A stretch of 64,000 nucleotides of DNA from Phytophthora sp. 'mugwort' (taxonomy: Eukaryota > Oomycota > Peronosporomycetes > Peronosporales > Peronosporaceae), in NCBI GenBank assembly GCA_033558025.1, contig JAUCEF010000012.1, positions 3,472,001 through 3,536,000 of the forward strand, given 5' to 3'. The translations under genes were made by a program, and so were the position numbers. The notes beneath the pieces were generated by a model. That model was not told the origin of the DNA, searched no databases, and saw only the letters and a list, made by a program, of their open reading frames with translations. Within the stretch, counting starts at the first letter, position 1; every line of letters starts with the position of its first letter. Shown here in pieces: positions 32,828 to 44,285 of this stretch.

Positions 32828-34980
32828 CTAAGTTGATCTCTGAAATGCAATATATATTGATCCACGCTGTTGGTTCTCTCTGTCCTTAAGCAACTTCACC
32901 CTCTGATTCGGGCGCACATAAGAGTAGGTACGTAGGCGATAGTACTGCTTAGATTCATAGCACGCGTTGCTCCACTTGTGGCTGGTTAACATTAACTCCA
33001 GATAAAATAGGCACCACACGCCACATGAGTGTCCGTCAACTTGTTTGCATCTCTTCCATCGGGCAAACTTTACATCAGGTTGGCCACGTAGTTGCGGATC
33101 AATAGCCTTCCTCACGGCATGTTCTAACTCGTTATATCTTGCGTCCGCCTGCTGCGGGTCGAACATCGTTGCAGCTTGCCTGATCAGATGTCAAGTCAAT
33201 GAAGAAGGACATCCAGTGGAATCCCCCCCCCCCGCGTTCACCACACCAATTTGGCGTTGCACACTTGTGTGGATGCTCATGCGTGGCCGCTGCCTTCTGC
33301 TGCCTTGGCAAATCTGAGAATGGGTACCAGTCTGGCAAGAAAAAAAACAATACCATTCGAAACGTATCGCTTCGCCAACATAATTAGTCCTGCACGAACG
33401 AACGTCGATCCCAGCCACTCTTTCGCACGAAACTCGACAAGGCGCACCCCATCGATCTCTTCGCCTGCCGTGGAGCAGTTGTGTAAAGTCATGTTTTCGA
33501 CGGTATCCTTGAGCAAAATGGGTATGGATATGTCCACCGGATATCGGTATCAAAATGTAGGAAATCCGGTTTGCTCAAGATTAAAATGTAGCTCATCCGG
33601 TACGGAATTGGTTGTTTGTCCTTTATCCAACCGCTAGGGTTATGCTATACAGGAGGGGCGGAAACCCACTCGCTTGGCAAGCCGCACAACGCCTGCGGTT
33701 TAAGTTCCCTGTGCGGGGCACGCGGGCTTAAATTCAGGACCAAGCATGGTCACGTCTTGCTCGGCCCTATATGGTTAAGCCCTAGAGGGACGGGTTTTAG
33801 GGGTTAGACAGGGCAACACGATTCTTGTCGGCTCCTCCGTTTATGTGGATTTGAGGGTCATGACACCCGTCCTCGGCTGATTACGTTGAGACAAAACGGC
33901 AAATCGAGTAATCTTATTCCGTCTGGTGGATATATCCTCGTCCGATCAAAATCTACATCATCCAAAAGAATATATCCGGTATAAGAATGTAGGTTTGGTA
34001 CCAAACGGGGCAAATTAGTACAAAACGTGTACGAACGTTAGAAAACGAATCGCAGTCATCGAAAGGTGGCCTCATGCCGGAACGTGGCACTGACCGGTTG
34101 TCAATCAAATGCAGCGTCTTCTCGTCTAGCGGCATCGTCTCCCTCGCGTCGATCACCAAGGCAATAATTCGTAATTGCTCCGCCGTAGCGTACCCGAACT
34201 CGTCCCATCGGGCTAGATATACCGCATTGCCTTCTTTGCCAGCCACTTTCATGTCCATCTCTGCAATGGCTGCTGTGCAAGTGTCTCTGGGTAGAATGAC
34301 TGTAGGTTGACGGAGTGGCTGTCCCACATTCATTCTCTGTATAGTGTGTTGTGCTTGTATTTCCACCAGCTCCATCGGAAGAAGCTCAACCTACAACATC
34401 GATATTATAGATAGAGAGAAGAGAGAGACTGAGTCACAATAAGCGGGGAGAACGTTTCTCCATGACAGTGTGCACATACCATTCAGCAGCATACGCGAAG
34501 CAATATTGACGAGACAGAATCACTTCAACCTCTTCCAGCTTTGGCAGTGTCTTTGTGAGGTCTCGCGCAAGTAGTTTAGCGCGACGCCGAACACGATGCA
34601 GAGTCTGAGCTTTCTTGGCTTTGTTTTATTTGCGTCGTGCAGCCTGGGTTTTCTTCGCAGCTTTTGAGAATTTCAGTTTGGTTGCTTTTTGCTGTTTTTT
34701 TGCTGTTCTCCTTCTTGCTTGATCTCTGGGTTCAGCGTCATGCCATCCTCCAACACTTGCTTGTTCGCTGTATCCTGTACGCTTGTTTGCTGCCGTTGCT
34801 GTTTCGGTTTCATCTCTGCCTCAGGCTCTTAATCACTGCCATAGCATCTGCGCGCTTTCGCACTTCGCCAGTTCGGCACAGCTTCTGAACCGTGTGGAGC
34901 AGCGTACAAGTGGACTTAAAGACCGCTGCACTCTGGTCTGCCATAATATCTGGTAGTTGCTGGCATAAAGCACCCGCCTG
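32828..34980 (-). pseudogene. Ulp1-like (C48) cysteine protease gene, decayed
   Basis: Ulp1/SENP proteases cut SUMO-like modifiers; in several eukaryotes C48 genes are carried by DNA transposons. On the minus strand: a helical N-terminal region near 34870-34480 (KFSKAAKKTQAARRK, LARDLTKTLPKLEEVEVILS) with an internal TAA. Then comes an intron-like gap, then MELVEIQAQHTIQRMNVGQP and NAVYLARWDEFGYATAEQLR (34375-33953). The protease domain follows: EWLGSTFVRAGLIMLAKRYV (33537-), GFHWMSFFIDL (catalytic His, 33200 area), and KQVDGHSCGVWCLFYLELML (Gln and catalytic Cys, about 33045-32985). Frameshifts flank an 11-G coding-strand run at 33223-33233, next to the catalytic His. Not functional as it stands. 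Confidence 0.65.
34394..34479 (-). other. Intron-like segment of the C48 pseudogene
   Basis: On the minus strand the segment starts GTATGT and ends with a pyrimidine-rich stretch and TTGTAG (86 nt), between two coding-like blocks. Splicing at these sites leaves the frames one base out of step, so either the gene has a frameshift or a different donor was used. Confidence 0.45.
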
Positions 34981-34999
34981 AAGAGCATGAAGAGGTGGA

Positions 35000-36300
35000 T
35001 GGTTTGATTTACTTTGAGGGGAAGCTGTGAACCCCGAAGCAAGTACGTGGGCTGCTTACACAGATTTGATCGTTGCCCACTGCGGGATCCAAGCCCACCG
35101 GGGGGAACAAGTATGCAATTGCACGCCTACACCACCATTTGTGGACAAGTGCTCGTTGTGTAAGCACCGGAAGGGCGACAAACTCATTCAGCGACCATGG
35201 ACCGAACCCAGACCGGTGGCAGAACGCAATGAGGTTTTGCATATGGACTACTTGTCGATGGATGACTCGTATGGGCGTGTGGTTGAGATTTGCCTGCACA
35301 CTGGCAGGAGATACTCCCAGTTTTTCGTGTCGAGTTGCATCTCCAATAGCAGTGCGCGAACCACATGTAATATGTCGCCGTTCAACCGCTCGATTGTACC
35401 GTTAACACACGGGGTGTAGGCTAGCACAACTGTTTGAACGGTTTTCAGGCGCTGGCTCAACTCCGCCATGAGATCCTTCTTGAAATGAGTACCCTGGTCT
35501 GACATCCATGTCGGCGGCATGCCGAACCGCTTGTACCAATCTAACATGACTGTGGCGGCCACCGTACCTGTAGGATACTCGCACGGGATGAGCTCGCAAA
35601 AGTGCGTGAGCTCGTCGTTTAGGACGAGCACGTACTTGATCCAGTTGTCTCGCTCGGCGGGGTGGCACCGACGGAGTTATTCACGGGGCTGTCATGCCCA
35701 TCGCCGCTGGACACGCTACTACTACCGGGTGCAGATAAGCCACTGCAACGCATTGACCTGACTATTTGCATGAAGAGCTTGTGCGACGCAGACCCAGCCT
35801 CGCTGAGATGCATATGGAGGTGGCGGACAAGAAGGAACGCCGGCGACTGTACCAGCAGAGTGAGAAGCAGGGCAAGCTGTGTAACTTCGCGGTCGGCGGC
35901 TAGGTGTTGGGGTCGCGTGTGGACTCACGACTGAGAGGAGACAAGCTACTGGTGCGATGGGTGGGACCGTTCCGTGTTACGGATGCCCGCCTGTACTCGT
36001 TCATGGTGCAGCACCTCCTCAGTTGAAAGGAATATGAAGTGTATGACTCAGGTTGACATTCTTCGATGATTCATCTCTCAACGTATACAAGGAGCTTGTC
36101 GAGCATGTGGCTGACCAAGGTATTCTGCTTGGTGTCGACGCGATTGTTGGACACATCATCAACCCTGACACGGCCAAGAAGGAATTGCACGTATCCTGGA
36201 CTGGTTTGGAAACCATCGAGAACTCGTGAGAACCACTAGAGGTGATGCTGCATGACGCGCCGGTCAAAGTACAGCAGTATGCAGAAATAAGTGATGATCC
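35000..36300 (+). pseudogene. Ty3/gypsy integrase and C-terminus, with internal inversion
   Basis: Plus strand from about 35060: LIVAHCGIQAHRG, then FVDKCSLCKHRKGDKLIQRP (His/Cys zinc site), then EVLHMDYLSMDDSYG (first catalytic Asp). The rest of the core is on the minus strand (35650 to 35266): NWIKYVLVLNDELTHFCELI, MPPTWMSDQGTHFKKDLMAE (second Asp), VNGTIERLNGDILHVVRALL (Glu), KNWEYLLPV and QANLNHTPIR. The plus strand resumes at 35651 with SLGGVAPTELFTGLSCPSPL, then RRRLYQQSEKQGKLCNFAVG and GDKLLVRWVGPFRVTDAR. A chromodomain-like end follows (KELVEHVADQGILLGVDAIV, ELHVSWTGLETIENS). Stops occur after the core. Confidence 0.75.
35266..35650 (-). repeat. Inverted segment within the gypsy integrase
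   Basis: About 385 bp, read only on the minus strand, hold the middle of the integrase core, while both flanks read on the plus strand and join in logical protein order. This is a local inversion rather than a second element. Confidence 0.7.
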
Positions 36301-39242
36301 TACACTCCTACAATGGTGTGCCTAGTAGTTGGTCGTCATCAGGCTCGTCGGACTCTTTGATCCACGGTACCAGCTTTAGAGGGAAGTGTGGCGATGGGTC
36401 GTGAAGCTGATAACGAAGACGACAAGGCCCGAAAGGAACAGAGGGAAGACGTGAAAGAAGTGATTCCAACCGCCGTGTACACGGCGTGTGGGCGCTGCGC
36501 CGCAAGGAGGCGATGAAGGAAGACGACGCTGCAAGGAAGGGCGTCTGCATGAATCTTGCTGACTGAGAGCATCAGGCAGCCTGCATAATTGAAGTGGAGC
36601 AGGTCCAGGGCCTGTAAAGGCATCGGCTTCTTAATGACGAAGCTACAAACGACAAGGTGCACCAGGGAGACCAAGGGGGCCGTTAGCACGTAGGCAGCTA
36701 GCGGGTAAGTCCTATAACCCCTCAGAATTCAATCTGCTTTTTTGTTTTCAAGAACAAGTGTCCTTACCACACCTTGGATGTGGCATTTCCATTGTAAACA
36801 GCTGAACTCAGTTCCCTAATGTTTGTGGGGTGTGCTCTAAGATAGTTTTATGTGGCACACCTCAACCTCATTTCTAGGCACTGATTGGCTGCGTGTTTAG
36901 TTAGCTGGCAAGTGCTTATATGATTCCATCGACGTTTGTTCAATACCGCAACCAATACCATGGCACATGCATGAGTCGATGCAACGGCTCAGGGCGTTGG
37001 CATGCGACGGCTTTATGGAATTCAGTTTAGTCACATCTGTCAGTGTTTGTTCTCCATAAGAGGTATATAGTATAACAAAGGATGATGTTTGCTATTTGTC
37101 AGTCGAAGCTGATCAATTAGTGACAAAGTATACCTGCCGTAATTATGGCATAAATAGAATGTATTCGGTATTCGTTTTAGTAAATACCGAATACTTTCTA
37201 GATCCAGAGTTAATTAAGGCTTGACATCCGAGCCGGTGACTCAAGAAGTGGTTAGGTTCACCAAGCTATTAGATACATCATGTACGAAGTTGCTCAGGGT
37301 CTGTCTATAACATTCTCTCACAGCGTTGCCAGAACAACCAAAGCTTCAACTCACCTCAAAAGGCCGAGGCGAAAGCGAGAACTTCGTCAAGAACGCCGAC
37401 GTAGCAGCACCCTCTCCTCAAAGCGATGCCTGGTTTGGCTCTTTCGCTAGGTATCAAAAGCTTCCTCTCCTATAAAGCTTCTCAGCTCTGCATTCAAACG
37501 GAGTTCTTGCGGATCGGACACCTTGACAGCGCATGTCGCGGGATTGGCTTGGAGACGATGGCGAGGAAGTGGCACGACATTTCCGCTATTTTTCGTCTAG
37601 AGTTCACAGGCAGGGATCAGGAACTCTAGCAGCGGCCATGGACGAGATGTTCGAGATAGCTAATGGAGACATAGGTGCTTACATTAGAACATATATGGGA
37701 AGTCGCTAAGCAGCTAAGTAACATCAACGTACCTCACTGACAAAAAAAACATGAATGAGATTCCACATACAAAATGTCAGACATTTCTACGTACAATATC
37801 CACACACACATCTATGACGGGCAAGATGTTCTGTGGTCCCAACGACCAACGTGAGTGGGATGCCAAGGCTGCTTCTAATGTGTTCGAACCACCGCCACAA
37901 GAGTTATTCCATCTCGTGGTGGGTCATCGACGATGTCAAACGAGACACATGAAGACGAGGGCAACGTAGAGGACGCCTTCAGATCGTAGCGGAAGTCGAA
38001 AATACTCCCTCGCAACGGTCTAGACATTTCCATAGCCGGGATCGTCGATGGCAACGAGTGACGGAAATTTCACAGTCTCGAATCTCCTCCTCGAAGGTTG
38101 TTAGCGAACTATAATCGATTTTCGTACCGGATCAGCCCACGCAATTAACGACAAGCTGGGAGGGAGAGACTGTCGCGATTACGGTGTGTTTGCTCTTAAT
38201 AATTCGCACTTGCCTCATTCTCGTCTTATCCACCAAGTCAGCGACGACTGACAATATACCGGGGTATAGTTAGGTGGCGTGCATTGTTGTGGAGGATCAG
38301 CGAAAGTTTTTTCAGTTTGGCTGGCTGGCACGCAGTCGATGACATCATCAATTGAAAGGTGGAGTTTAAACAAGCAGGGGTCATACTATATTCTAGTGTT
38401 GCGGTGAGTCGAGTGGAACCGTAAAATGAGGTTTACAGGCTCGTGAAACACGAGCAAGAAAGAGTGACAGCTCCTTGGGATACATGTAAAGAATTTCTGT
38501 CAATTTTCGCACCTCATAGTTTACATATCCTTGCATATCTGCTTAATTGTTCATTCCAATGAATTGATCCGATGTTGTCATATTTATAATCCCTATGAAA
38601 TCGCTTCAAGTACCCTTCGACGCCTAGTACTGATAGTCAATGAAATTAGAATAAAACAACAAAAACCTACGGACCCTAAGAATTTGTGGTAGGTCGGGAA
38701 TAGTATGAAGATGCGGCTTATCTGTCATTAGTAATACCGGTAGTGACTCACTACCAGAATGTACCGTTCATTGTTTGGACATTGCCGGTGCAGTTAGGCT
38801 TACGACTTTTATCGGGTCGTAATCGATCCGATAAGCAGTCCGAATATTCAACACCGACAGGATCTTTTCCGGTTGTGTGACCTGGCCAGAAATAGAGTAG
38901 TCAACAAGTCAACAAACTCGCGGAGACCGAGGCTGGAGTCGGGTTGTAACTATTCGTCTCAGGGCATGAGCTACTCTAATTGGACCTATAATACGTTTGG
39001 TTACACGCAGATACCTCACTTCCCCGATGAGTCTCGTACTGTCACGGCTGGCCACGCGATCAGGCGGTAGAGTCCAGCTACGTCAAATCTAAGAGATTTT
39101 ACTCCAATAAAAAGAGCATCTGTTGGAACTTCTGGCTGGAGCTTTTTGACGTTTCTGGAAATTTGCCAGTCCCCATTCCGCGATTCACAGTCTCAACAAC
39201 ACACTAAGACTCATCCAGTCGTCAAGCTACGTACCATCTGGC
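36301..39242. other. Possible gypsy 3' LTR remnant, then nothing recognised
   Basis: A purine tract (agggagaccaaggggg, 36665-36679) is followed by ttagcacgtaggcagctagc. This resembles a polypurine tract and LTR start of the gypsy fragment to the left. The right end of such an LTR is not visible, and there is no second copy. From about 37.1 kb coding-like frames without motifs occur (37426-37629, 37751-37969). The last 500 bp are the upstream region of the bZIP gene. Confidence 0.3.
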
Positions 39243-40361
39243 ATGGATACTTGCGTTCTCTATCCGCCCACCAACCAAGTCTACAGCGGCGCCGTGATTG
39301 CCGGCGTGGTGCAGCGTTCAAGGACGAGAGGTGACTACTCTGACGACCCGCGTTGGCCAAGGTATTTGTTAGCGCAAGAAGCGACGGGGCAATATGTACC
39401 CGACCACAGCACCTCAAGGTCGCACAAGACCTCGACGAACGGTCCGATAACGACCATGGACAGGAAGTACCAAGACATGACCACCCCAACCACTCGCATG
39501 TTTAGGCTACCCATAGAGTCAAGGAGTGGTGCGGCATCTGCCAACACTGATTTTGCACTAGACAGGCTAGCTGAATTAGCCACCCTAACTTCGTGCATGG
39601 AGCAGGAGAAGCGTCAGCGAGAAGTCCGCCGGACCCGACAAATCCGATACAGAAAGAAGCAGCACGAGTATACGATGATGCTCGAAGACAAGAATCGCGA
39701 GCTCCGGCAAGACATTGAGAACCTGAAACAACGTCATAATGCGATCTGTGCTGCCGTACCGACTACAACGACCGTATGGAACGTTGTAGTCGAGTACTTC
39801 CGACTGTTCCGTTATGGACTTCGCGCTTCAGACATAGATAATCGATCCACTCCGGTCTCTGACACCAACATCAGCGTCCAGCTTGACTTTTTGCGTTCAT
39901 CTATGGCTCCTGACGTGACGTACAACGCTGGCCGTGGAGTCGAGTCGATAATGAAGAACTGGAACTACTTTTCGATGTGGTTCCAAGATGTAAAAGTCGA
40001 GCTCGTTGGTTTGAAGACAAGTGGCGCGGACTCGCTCATGGCCAGCACCAAAACCTCCTTTACCATTACAGAGCGAACACTGGTCAATGTATTCCCACAT
40101 CTCCACGGCAACGACGCTGATGCAGCAGGACGACAGCTAGCTGCCAAACTTCGGGAACAAAAGATCGTCATGCGTGGCTTCACCCTGTTTGACTGGGATA
40201 GCGGATACGGTCGCGTGACGAGCGTGATCAGCGAATCAGACATGTTGACGCCGATGCTGCGTATTCTGGGGAGCTTGGAGCACGTGGCTCGTGTATTCGA
40301 GAAGTCTGTGATTTCCCTGACGCCTTACCGTAGTCAGTCTCGACAGACTTGGAGAATGTAG
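39243..40361 (+). CDS. bZIP transcription factor with Arg at the invariant Asn position
   Basis: An intact 372-residue ORF; the start is supported by its paralogue (MDTCVLYPPTNQV against MNFCTLRPPNDRF). The basic region is about 123-140 (KRQREVRRTRQIRYRKKQ). The zipper has L147, L154, L161 and I168, preceded by TMM and continuing LEDKNRELRQDIENLKQ. By the N-x7-R-x9-L spacing, the Asn position is Arg129 and the Arg position is Arg137. Oomycete bZIPs are known to replace this Asn, often by Cys; Arg is unusual. A conserved C-terminal domain of about 190 residues follows (VWNVVVEYFRLFRYGLRASD, VQLDFLRSSMAPDVTYNAGR, FSMWFQDVKVELVGL, FTITERTLVNVFPHL, MRGFTLFDWDSGYGRVTSVI). This family pattern recurs at 20.4 and 26.4 kb. 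It probably acts as a nuclear dimeric regulator. Confidence 0.88.
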   Translation: MDTCVLYPPTNQVYSGAVIAGVVQRSRTRGDYSDDPRWPRYLLAQEATGQYVPDHSTSRSHKTSTNGPITTMDRKYQDMTTPTTRMFRLPIESRSGAASANTDFALDRLAELATLTSCMEQEKRQREVRRTRQIRYRKKQHEYTMMLEDKNRELRQDIENLKQRHNAICAAVPTTTTVWNVVVEYFRLFRYGLRASDIDNRSTPVSDTNISVQLDFLRSSMAPDVTYNAGRGVESIMKNWNYFSMWFQDVKVELVGLKTSGADSLMASTKTSFTITERTLVNVFPHLHGNDADAAGRQLAAKLREQKIVMRGFTLFDWDSGYGRVTSVISESDMLTPMLRILGSLEHVARVFEKSVISLTPYRSQSRQTWRM

Positions 40362-41519
40362 AATAGTAGCTGTTTGCAGCACTTTGTTCTCGATACAAAA
40401 ATACAAGTCGCAAATAAGCTCTGAAATTTCTGGGTAAGGGGTGTCAAAGGCCCTGCACTGCAGTAAATTATTGGCGCGTTCTAACCTCGACATACTGAAG
40501 CTGTTCGCCAAGCCATTCGTCATCGGCGGACTTCTCAATCCATATTCAAGATGACACAATGCAAACCCCAGTGGGATAATGAGACGTCACACTACATTAT
40601 AACGCACCTACATGTAAATAAGTACTGTAGCGACGAAAATTATCTTCCGTCTAGTGTTGCGCGAAGATGGGCCAGGATACCACTTTTTCATAAATGATCA
40701 AAACAATTATGGACACTTTTAACGGATTTTTGAACTTTGGTAAGTTATCAAAGCTTGCGGTAAATTTTGGGGTCTGATTATTCTAAATATTAAAAACAAT
40801 TGTACAAAAATATATAGTTACCTTCCTCTACAGTAATAAAGAGAGAACCCAGTAATATCAGGTGACTAGATTTGAAATTCACACCAAACGGAGATTATGT
40901 ACGGGGCAGCGACAGTCGACTGCAGGGGAACTCAGTAATCAATCGCCAGATTTGCTTTGTACCCGTAGCCGATGAGCTCGACAAGCGCCTACAGCGGAAA
41001 TTTCTTCATCGCCACCAGGCGCGCTCAGGGCGCCGAGACCACCGTGAAGCGCGATCTGCAAGGCGCAGCCAAGAGCATGCGGTCGGCGGTGATTAACTAC
41101 CAAGAACGCGAGAAGAGAGATAAAAGTGCGAAACATCCTGATTAAAAACCGAAGCGCTTTCGCAAGAACCGCGGGACTCCAAACGAATCTACAACATACC
41201 GCGCTTGTCTTCATCTGCACATACTTAAACCTCCCTGATGTTCAGGATGGCCAGCGTCAACGTCACACCATTGAGGAGACACCAGCCTCGCCTGAACTCA
41301 TTGTCATCGATGGCGACGAGCCAGCTGGACCGCCGCTTGCCGTTGACCGTACTGAAGAGTCGCGGCTAGATCAATTGAAGAAACTGAGATCAAGTTTCGC
41401 GATGAGAGTGAAACTGAACAATGCAACTGTCCGTGTGATTGTTACCGCGACTCTGCATTAACGCTCGTACTGGCTACTATGGCACGCCGGTGAACTGTCA
41501 TTTTAATGGACATTGCTCT
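40362..41519. other. Downstream of bZIP; weak coding trace
   Basis: Near 40980-41220 a frame (SSTSAYSGNFFIATRRAQGA, INYQEREKRDKSAKH) looks coding-like but has no recognised family and contains stops. An acidic ORF 41126-41461 overlaps in another frame. The LTR at 41520 begins directly after. Confidence 0.3.
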
Positions 41520-41937
41520 TGTAACGTGGTTACACGAAGGTGGCACGAAATTTAGATCCTACGCGTCACCTTGCAGCAAGTAGTATTTGGTACCACTTGG
41601 ATTACCAGGATTTCAGTACGTGGCCACAGAGCCACTCGGCATCATTTGACTAGGTTAAACTATGGTAAATAGTTAGAGTCATACATTTACATCACAGGCG
41701 GCTTTGCCGCAGATAAGCAAGCAAATAACCAACCAAAACAGTTCAATTTTTTAGCATCAAAGAGCGTATCGTCCTAGGTTTAAAAATACTGACTGTTTGA
41801 GTCTCTAGTGGTATCACGAGAGGGATCTAAGCCTCTGCGAAGACCTTAGGGGTTAGGATAACCACAGCTAAGACTCGGGGAGTCATACGTCTTCCTCTGG
41901 CGCACTACGTTACGCAGCCCCGCTGCACCTGGTAGCA
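41520..41937 (+). repeat. Gypsy LTR A (5' LTR)
   Basis: A 418-bp block, TGTAACGTGG to GGTAGCA, about 97% identical by eye to the reverse complement of 46793-47209. A gag ORF starts 109 bp downstream, so this is the 5' LTR of the element to its right. A TTTAAAAATA box lies near 41778-41787. Confidence 0.85.
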
Positions 41938-42045
41938 CTTGTAGTCAATCCCGCACCTGAATCTTAGGACTATTCCTCGGTAAGGATGGAGCAGACAAAG
42001 TTTTCTAACCTGTCCCAGAGCTAGCAAGACGCGCTGAAAAAACTT

Positions 42046-42833
42046 ATGTCTTTGCTTGGCCCTGAGGGTATTACGCATCTTGCTTCGCAAGGACCGGACG
42101 CGGGGAACGCGCGTTTGGAGGCGTTCTCAGGTTACGAGAATGCTCTGTTGGGGCACCTCCAGCAGAGGATGTCGGCGTCTGCGCTGACGCCGACTACATC
42201 GCAGGATGGTGCCTCCCGGCCTAAACCGCTCATCGTGAGCGTCAAGACTTTCGAAGGAAATTAGGGGAAGAACCTCATGTTATGGATCCGTGTGATCGTA
42301 GTGGCGATGGAATCGGCCATGCTCCGTACTGAGCAACAACGCGTGGCGCTAGCGATCTCGAAGCTCGGTTGCCGAGCGCGAGAATGGGCACTCACGTGCG
42401 GCACGTCGGTGGACGCTGCCTTCCCAAGTTGGGATGAGCTGAAACTCCAGCTTTCGCAAGTGTTCGATCCGCCCAATCAGTCGTACCGCGTGAGGTCGCG
42501 CTTTCTGAGTACCTGCTAGGGTAAAAGGACTTGGTGGACTTCGTCCAGGAGTTGTGAACTCTAATCGCCAGTATAGCGGCCGATCCTCTGCCAGAGGCAG
42601 TGATTGTGACAGTCCTTATGGATGGCCTCCGCAATAGCGCGGCCAGGACGGACGTCTTCCGCACTCACCCTTCCTCTTTTGAAAAGGCCGTGAGAGTGGC
42701 GTTGAACGCCGAGTTCAACCTTAAGTCGTCTCGACCTGGCTGGGGCATTGTTAACGCTACTCCGCTCGATGGACCGGTTTCTGTGGACCTCAGCTACGCT
42801 GAAGATGAGGAAGCTGAGCTTCATAGCGTATGA
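42046..42833 (+). pseudogene. Gypsy gag (retrotrans_gag)
   Basis: Structural protein of the particle. ORF MSLLGPEGITHLASQGPDAG runs to a TAG at 42264 (SVKTFEGN-stop). The same frame resumes with [20 protein letters not shown] and [20 protein letters not shown], then [20 protein letters not shown], the core gag motif. A second stop at 42519 precedes, after a frame change, VIVTVLMDGLRNSAARTDVF and HPSSFEKAVRVALNAEFNLK. Stops and a frameshift disable it. Confidence 0.7.
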
Positions 42834-43145
42834 GTTTTGTCGGTTCTTCATATGCCGAAGCACCACCCATTTAAGTGCAACCTGACCGTCGCGCAGGTCG
42901 CTCCAAGCTCCTACGAGCTTTCGCTTCTGCATCAAGCCAAACCATCAGCTCGTCGCGGGGAAACTGCGACAATCAGTAGGCGCGGGGCGTCCTGCTGGGG
43001 AAGGACTGAGTTCTGTTGAGCGTCATGGATGTGAAGGTCAACAGGGTCCATCCCGGAGAGAGCCGTACTCTCTAACACGGAACGTGTATGCAAGCCGGGC
43101 TTGCTCGTCGCCGAGGCGAAGGTGAAGGGCTTTGAGAAACCATGA

Positions 43146-43534
43146 ATCATCTTGATCGATCGCGGAGCGTCGGGCAACTACGCTCGACGCTCCACGATGG
43201 AAGGAAGTCAGCAGTACGCTGAGGCGCTCAGGGAGCGCAGGGGTGACATCGTCACTGTTCGCCTAGCGACGGGAACCCGTGTCACGGTGCCCAAGGTTCC
43301 TGTGAATCTGGTCGTGACGTTTCTCGACGTTGTAGCGTGGAACACTGTCTGGTCCTGGTCCTGGATTCGAGGTACGACCTCATCCTGGGCATGACATGGG
43401 GGGGGGGGTCATCGCGCTTTACTCCTGGCGGAGCTTTGGCGAGTCATGAACCCACCTCTGCTAGGAGGCAAAAGCGCTTTCGGCCCGGGCACTGGACCGA
43501 GTCGGTCAACGAGCTGGACATCGGAGTATCCTAA
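43146..43534 (+). pseudogene. Gypsy aspartic protease region
   Basis: LIDRGASGNYARRSTMEGSQ (about 43149 on) is the retropepsin-type motif with D-S-G changed to D-R-G, which should abolish activity. Next are VTVRLATGTRVTVPKVPVNL and, after a shift, CLVLVLDSRYDLILGMTW. An 11-G run (43398-43408) then breaks the frame where a Trp-Leu-x-x-His sequence would be expected. Confidence 0.65.
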
Positions 43535-44285
43535 CTTGTAGACACAGAAGGTGTCGAGGACAAGAGTCCCGAGCAGAGCTCGTGGGCTGTAACTGGAGCG
43601 GCAGGAAACCCGCTGGGTGACATGTGTTACCACAACAACAGTCATCACGATGCCGGGGTGTCGCTACACGCCATGCGTGGCGTGGCCGGCAGTATGCCGG
43701 GCCATCAAGGCCAAGGGCCCACGGATTGAGGTGACGTGGCACGTAATCCACGGGGTGGAGACTGCGAGCATCGCAGCTCTGCGACAGTTCTCGGTCAATT
43801 CATACCAGTCCCAGTTAAGACGCACATGTTCAAGCACGTGGAGGCGCAGCTGATGTGACTGTTAGGACCTCTCCGAGGCAAACAGTCTCAGCGGGGGAAA
43901 GGCTACGACGCCGAGCGTCAGCCATGAGACGTAGGGCGTCAGATGCGTCTAGTAGGACGAATGAAGAGACCCCTGGTGATAGCGAGCAGCTGTATACACT
44001 CGTCAACGGAGTGACAGTTGGAGTCGACGGCGACGTCAGTCTAGAAACTATGCCCACTGCGGACGCTCTGTTGGAGCTGGACGATATATTGCCGAGTTCG
44101 GCGACGCCTTGAAGGCCGGTGAGTTAGCCGAGTTGGTCATTCTGCGACCTGAGGAGGAGTTAAACTCGTCGTCGCTTTTGGATAAAGCAGTCCCCGTGGA
44201 CACCAAGAAGGCGCTGAATGCGCGGTCATGGTCCCCGATCCTCAAGGACCCTCGGATCCGTACTACCCTTTGGTGAAGGAATATC

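Noticed and set aside
35027..35419. Full 130-codon plus-strand ORF as one protein
   Set aside because: Only its first part is integrase; after about 35266 it is antisense of the inverted integrase segment.
37320..38050. Secreted effector (RXLR or CRN type) near 37.3-38 kb
   Set aside because: Coding-like residues occur, but no signal peptide, RXLR/EER or CRN LFLAK-type motif was found, and stops are frequent.
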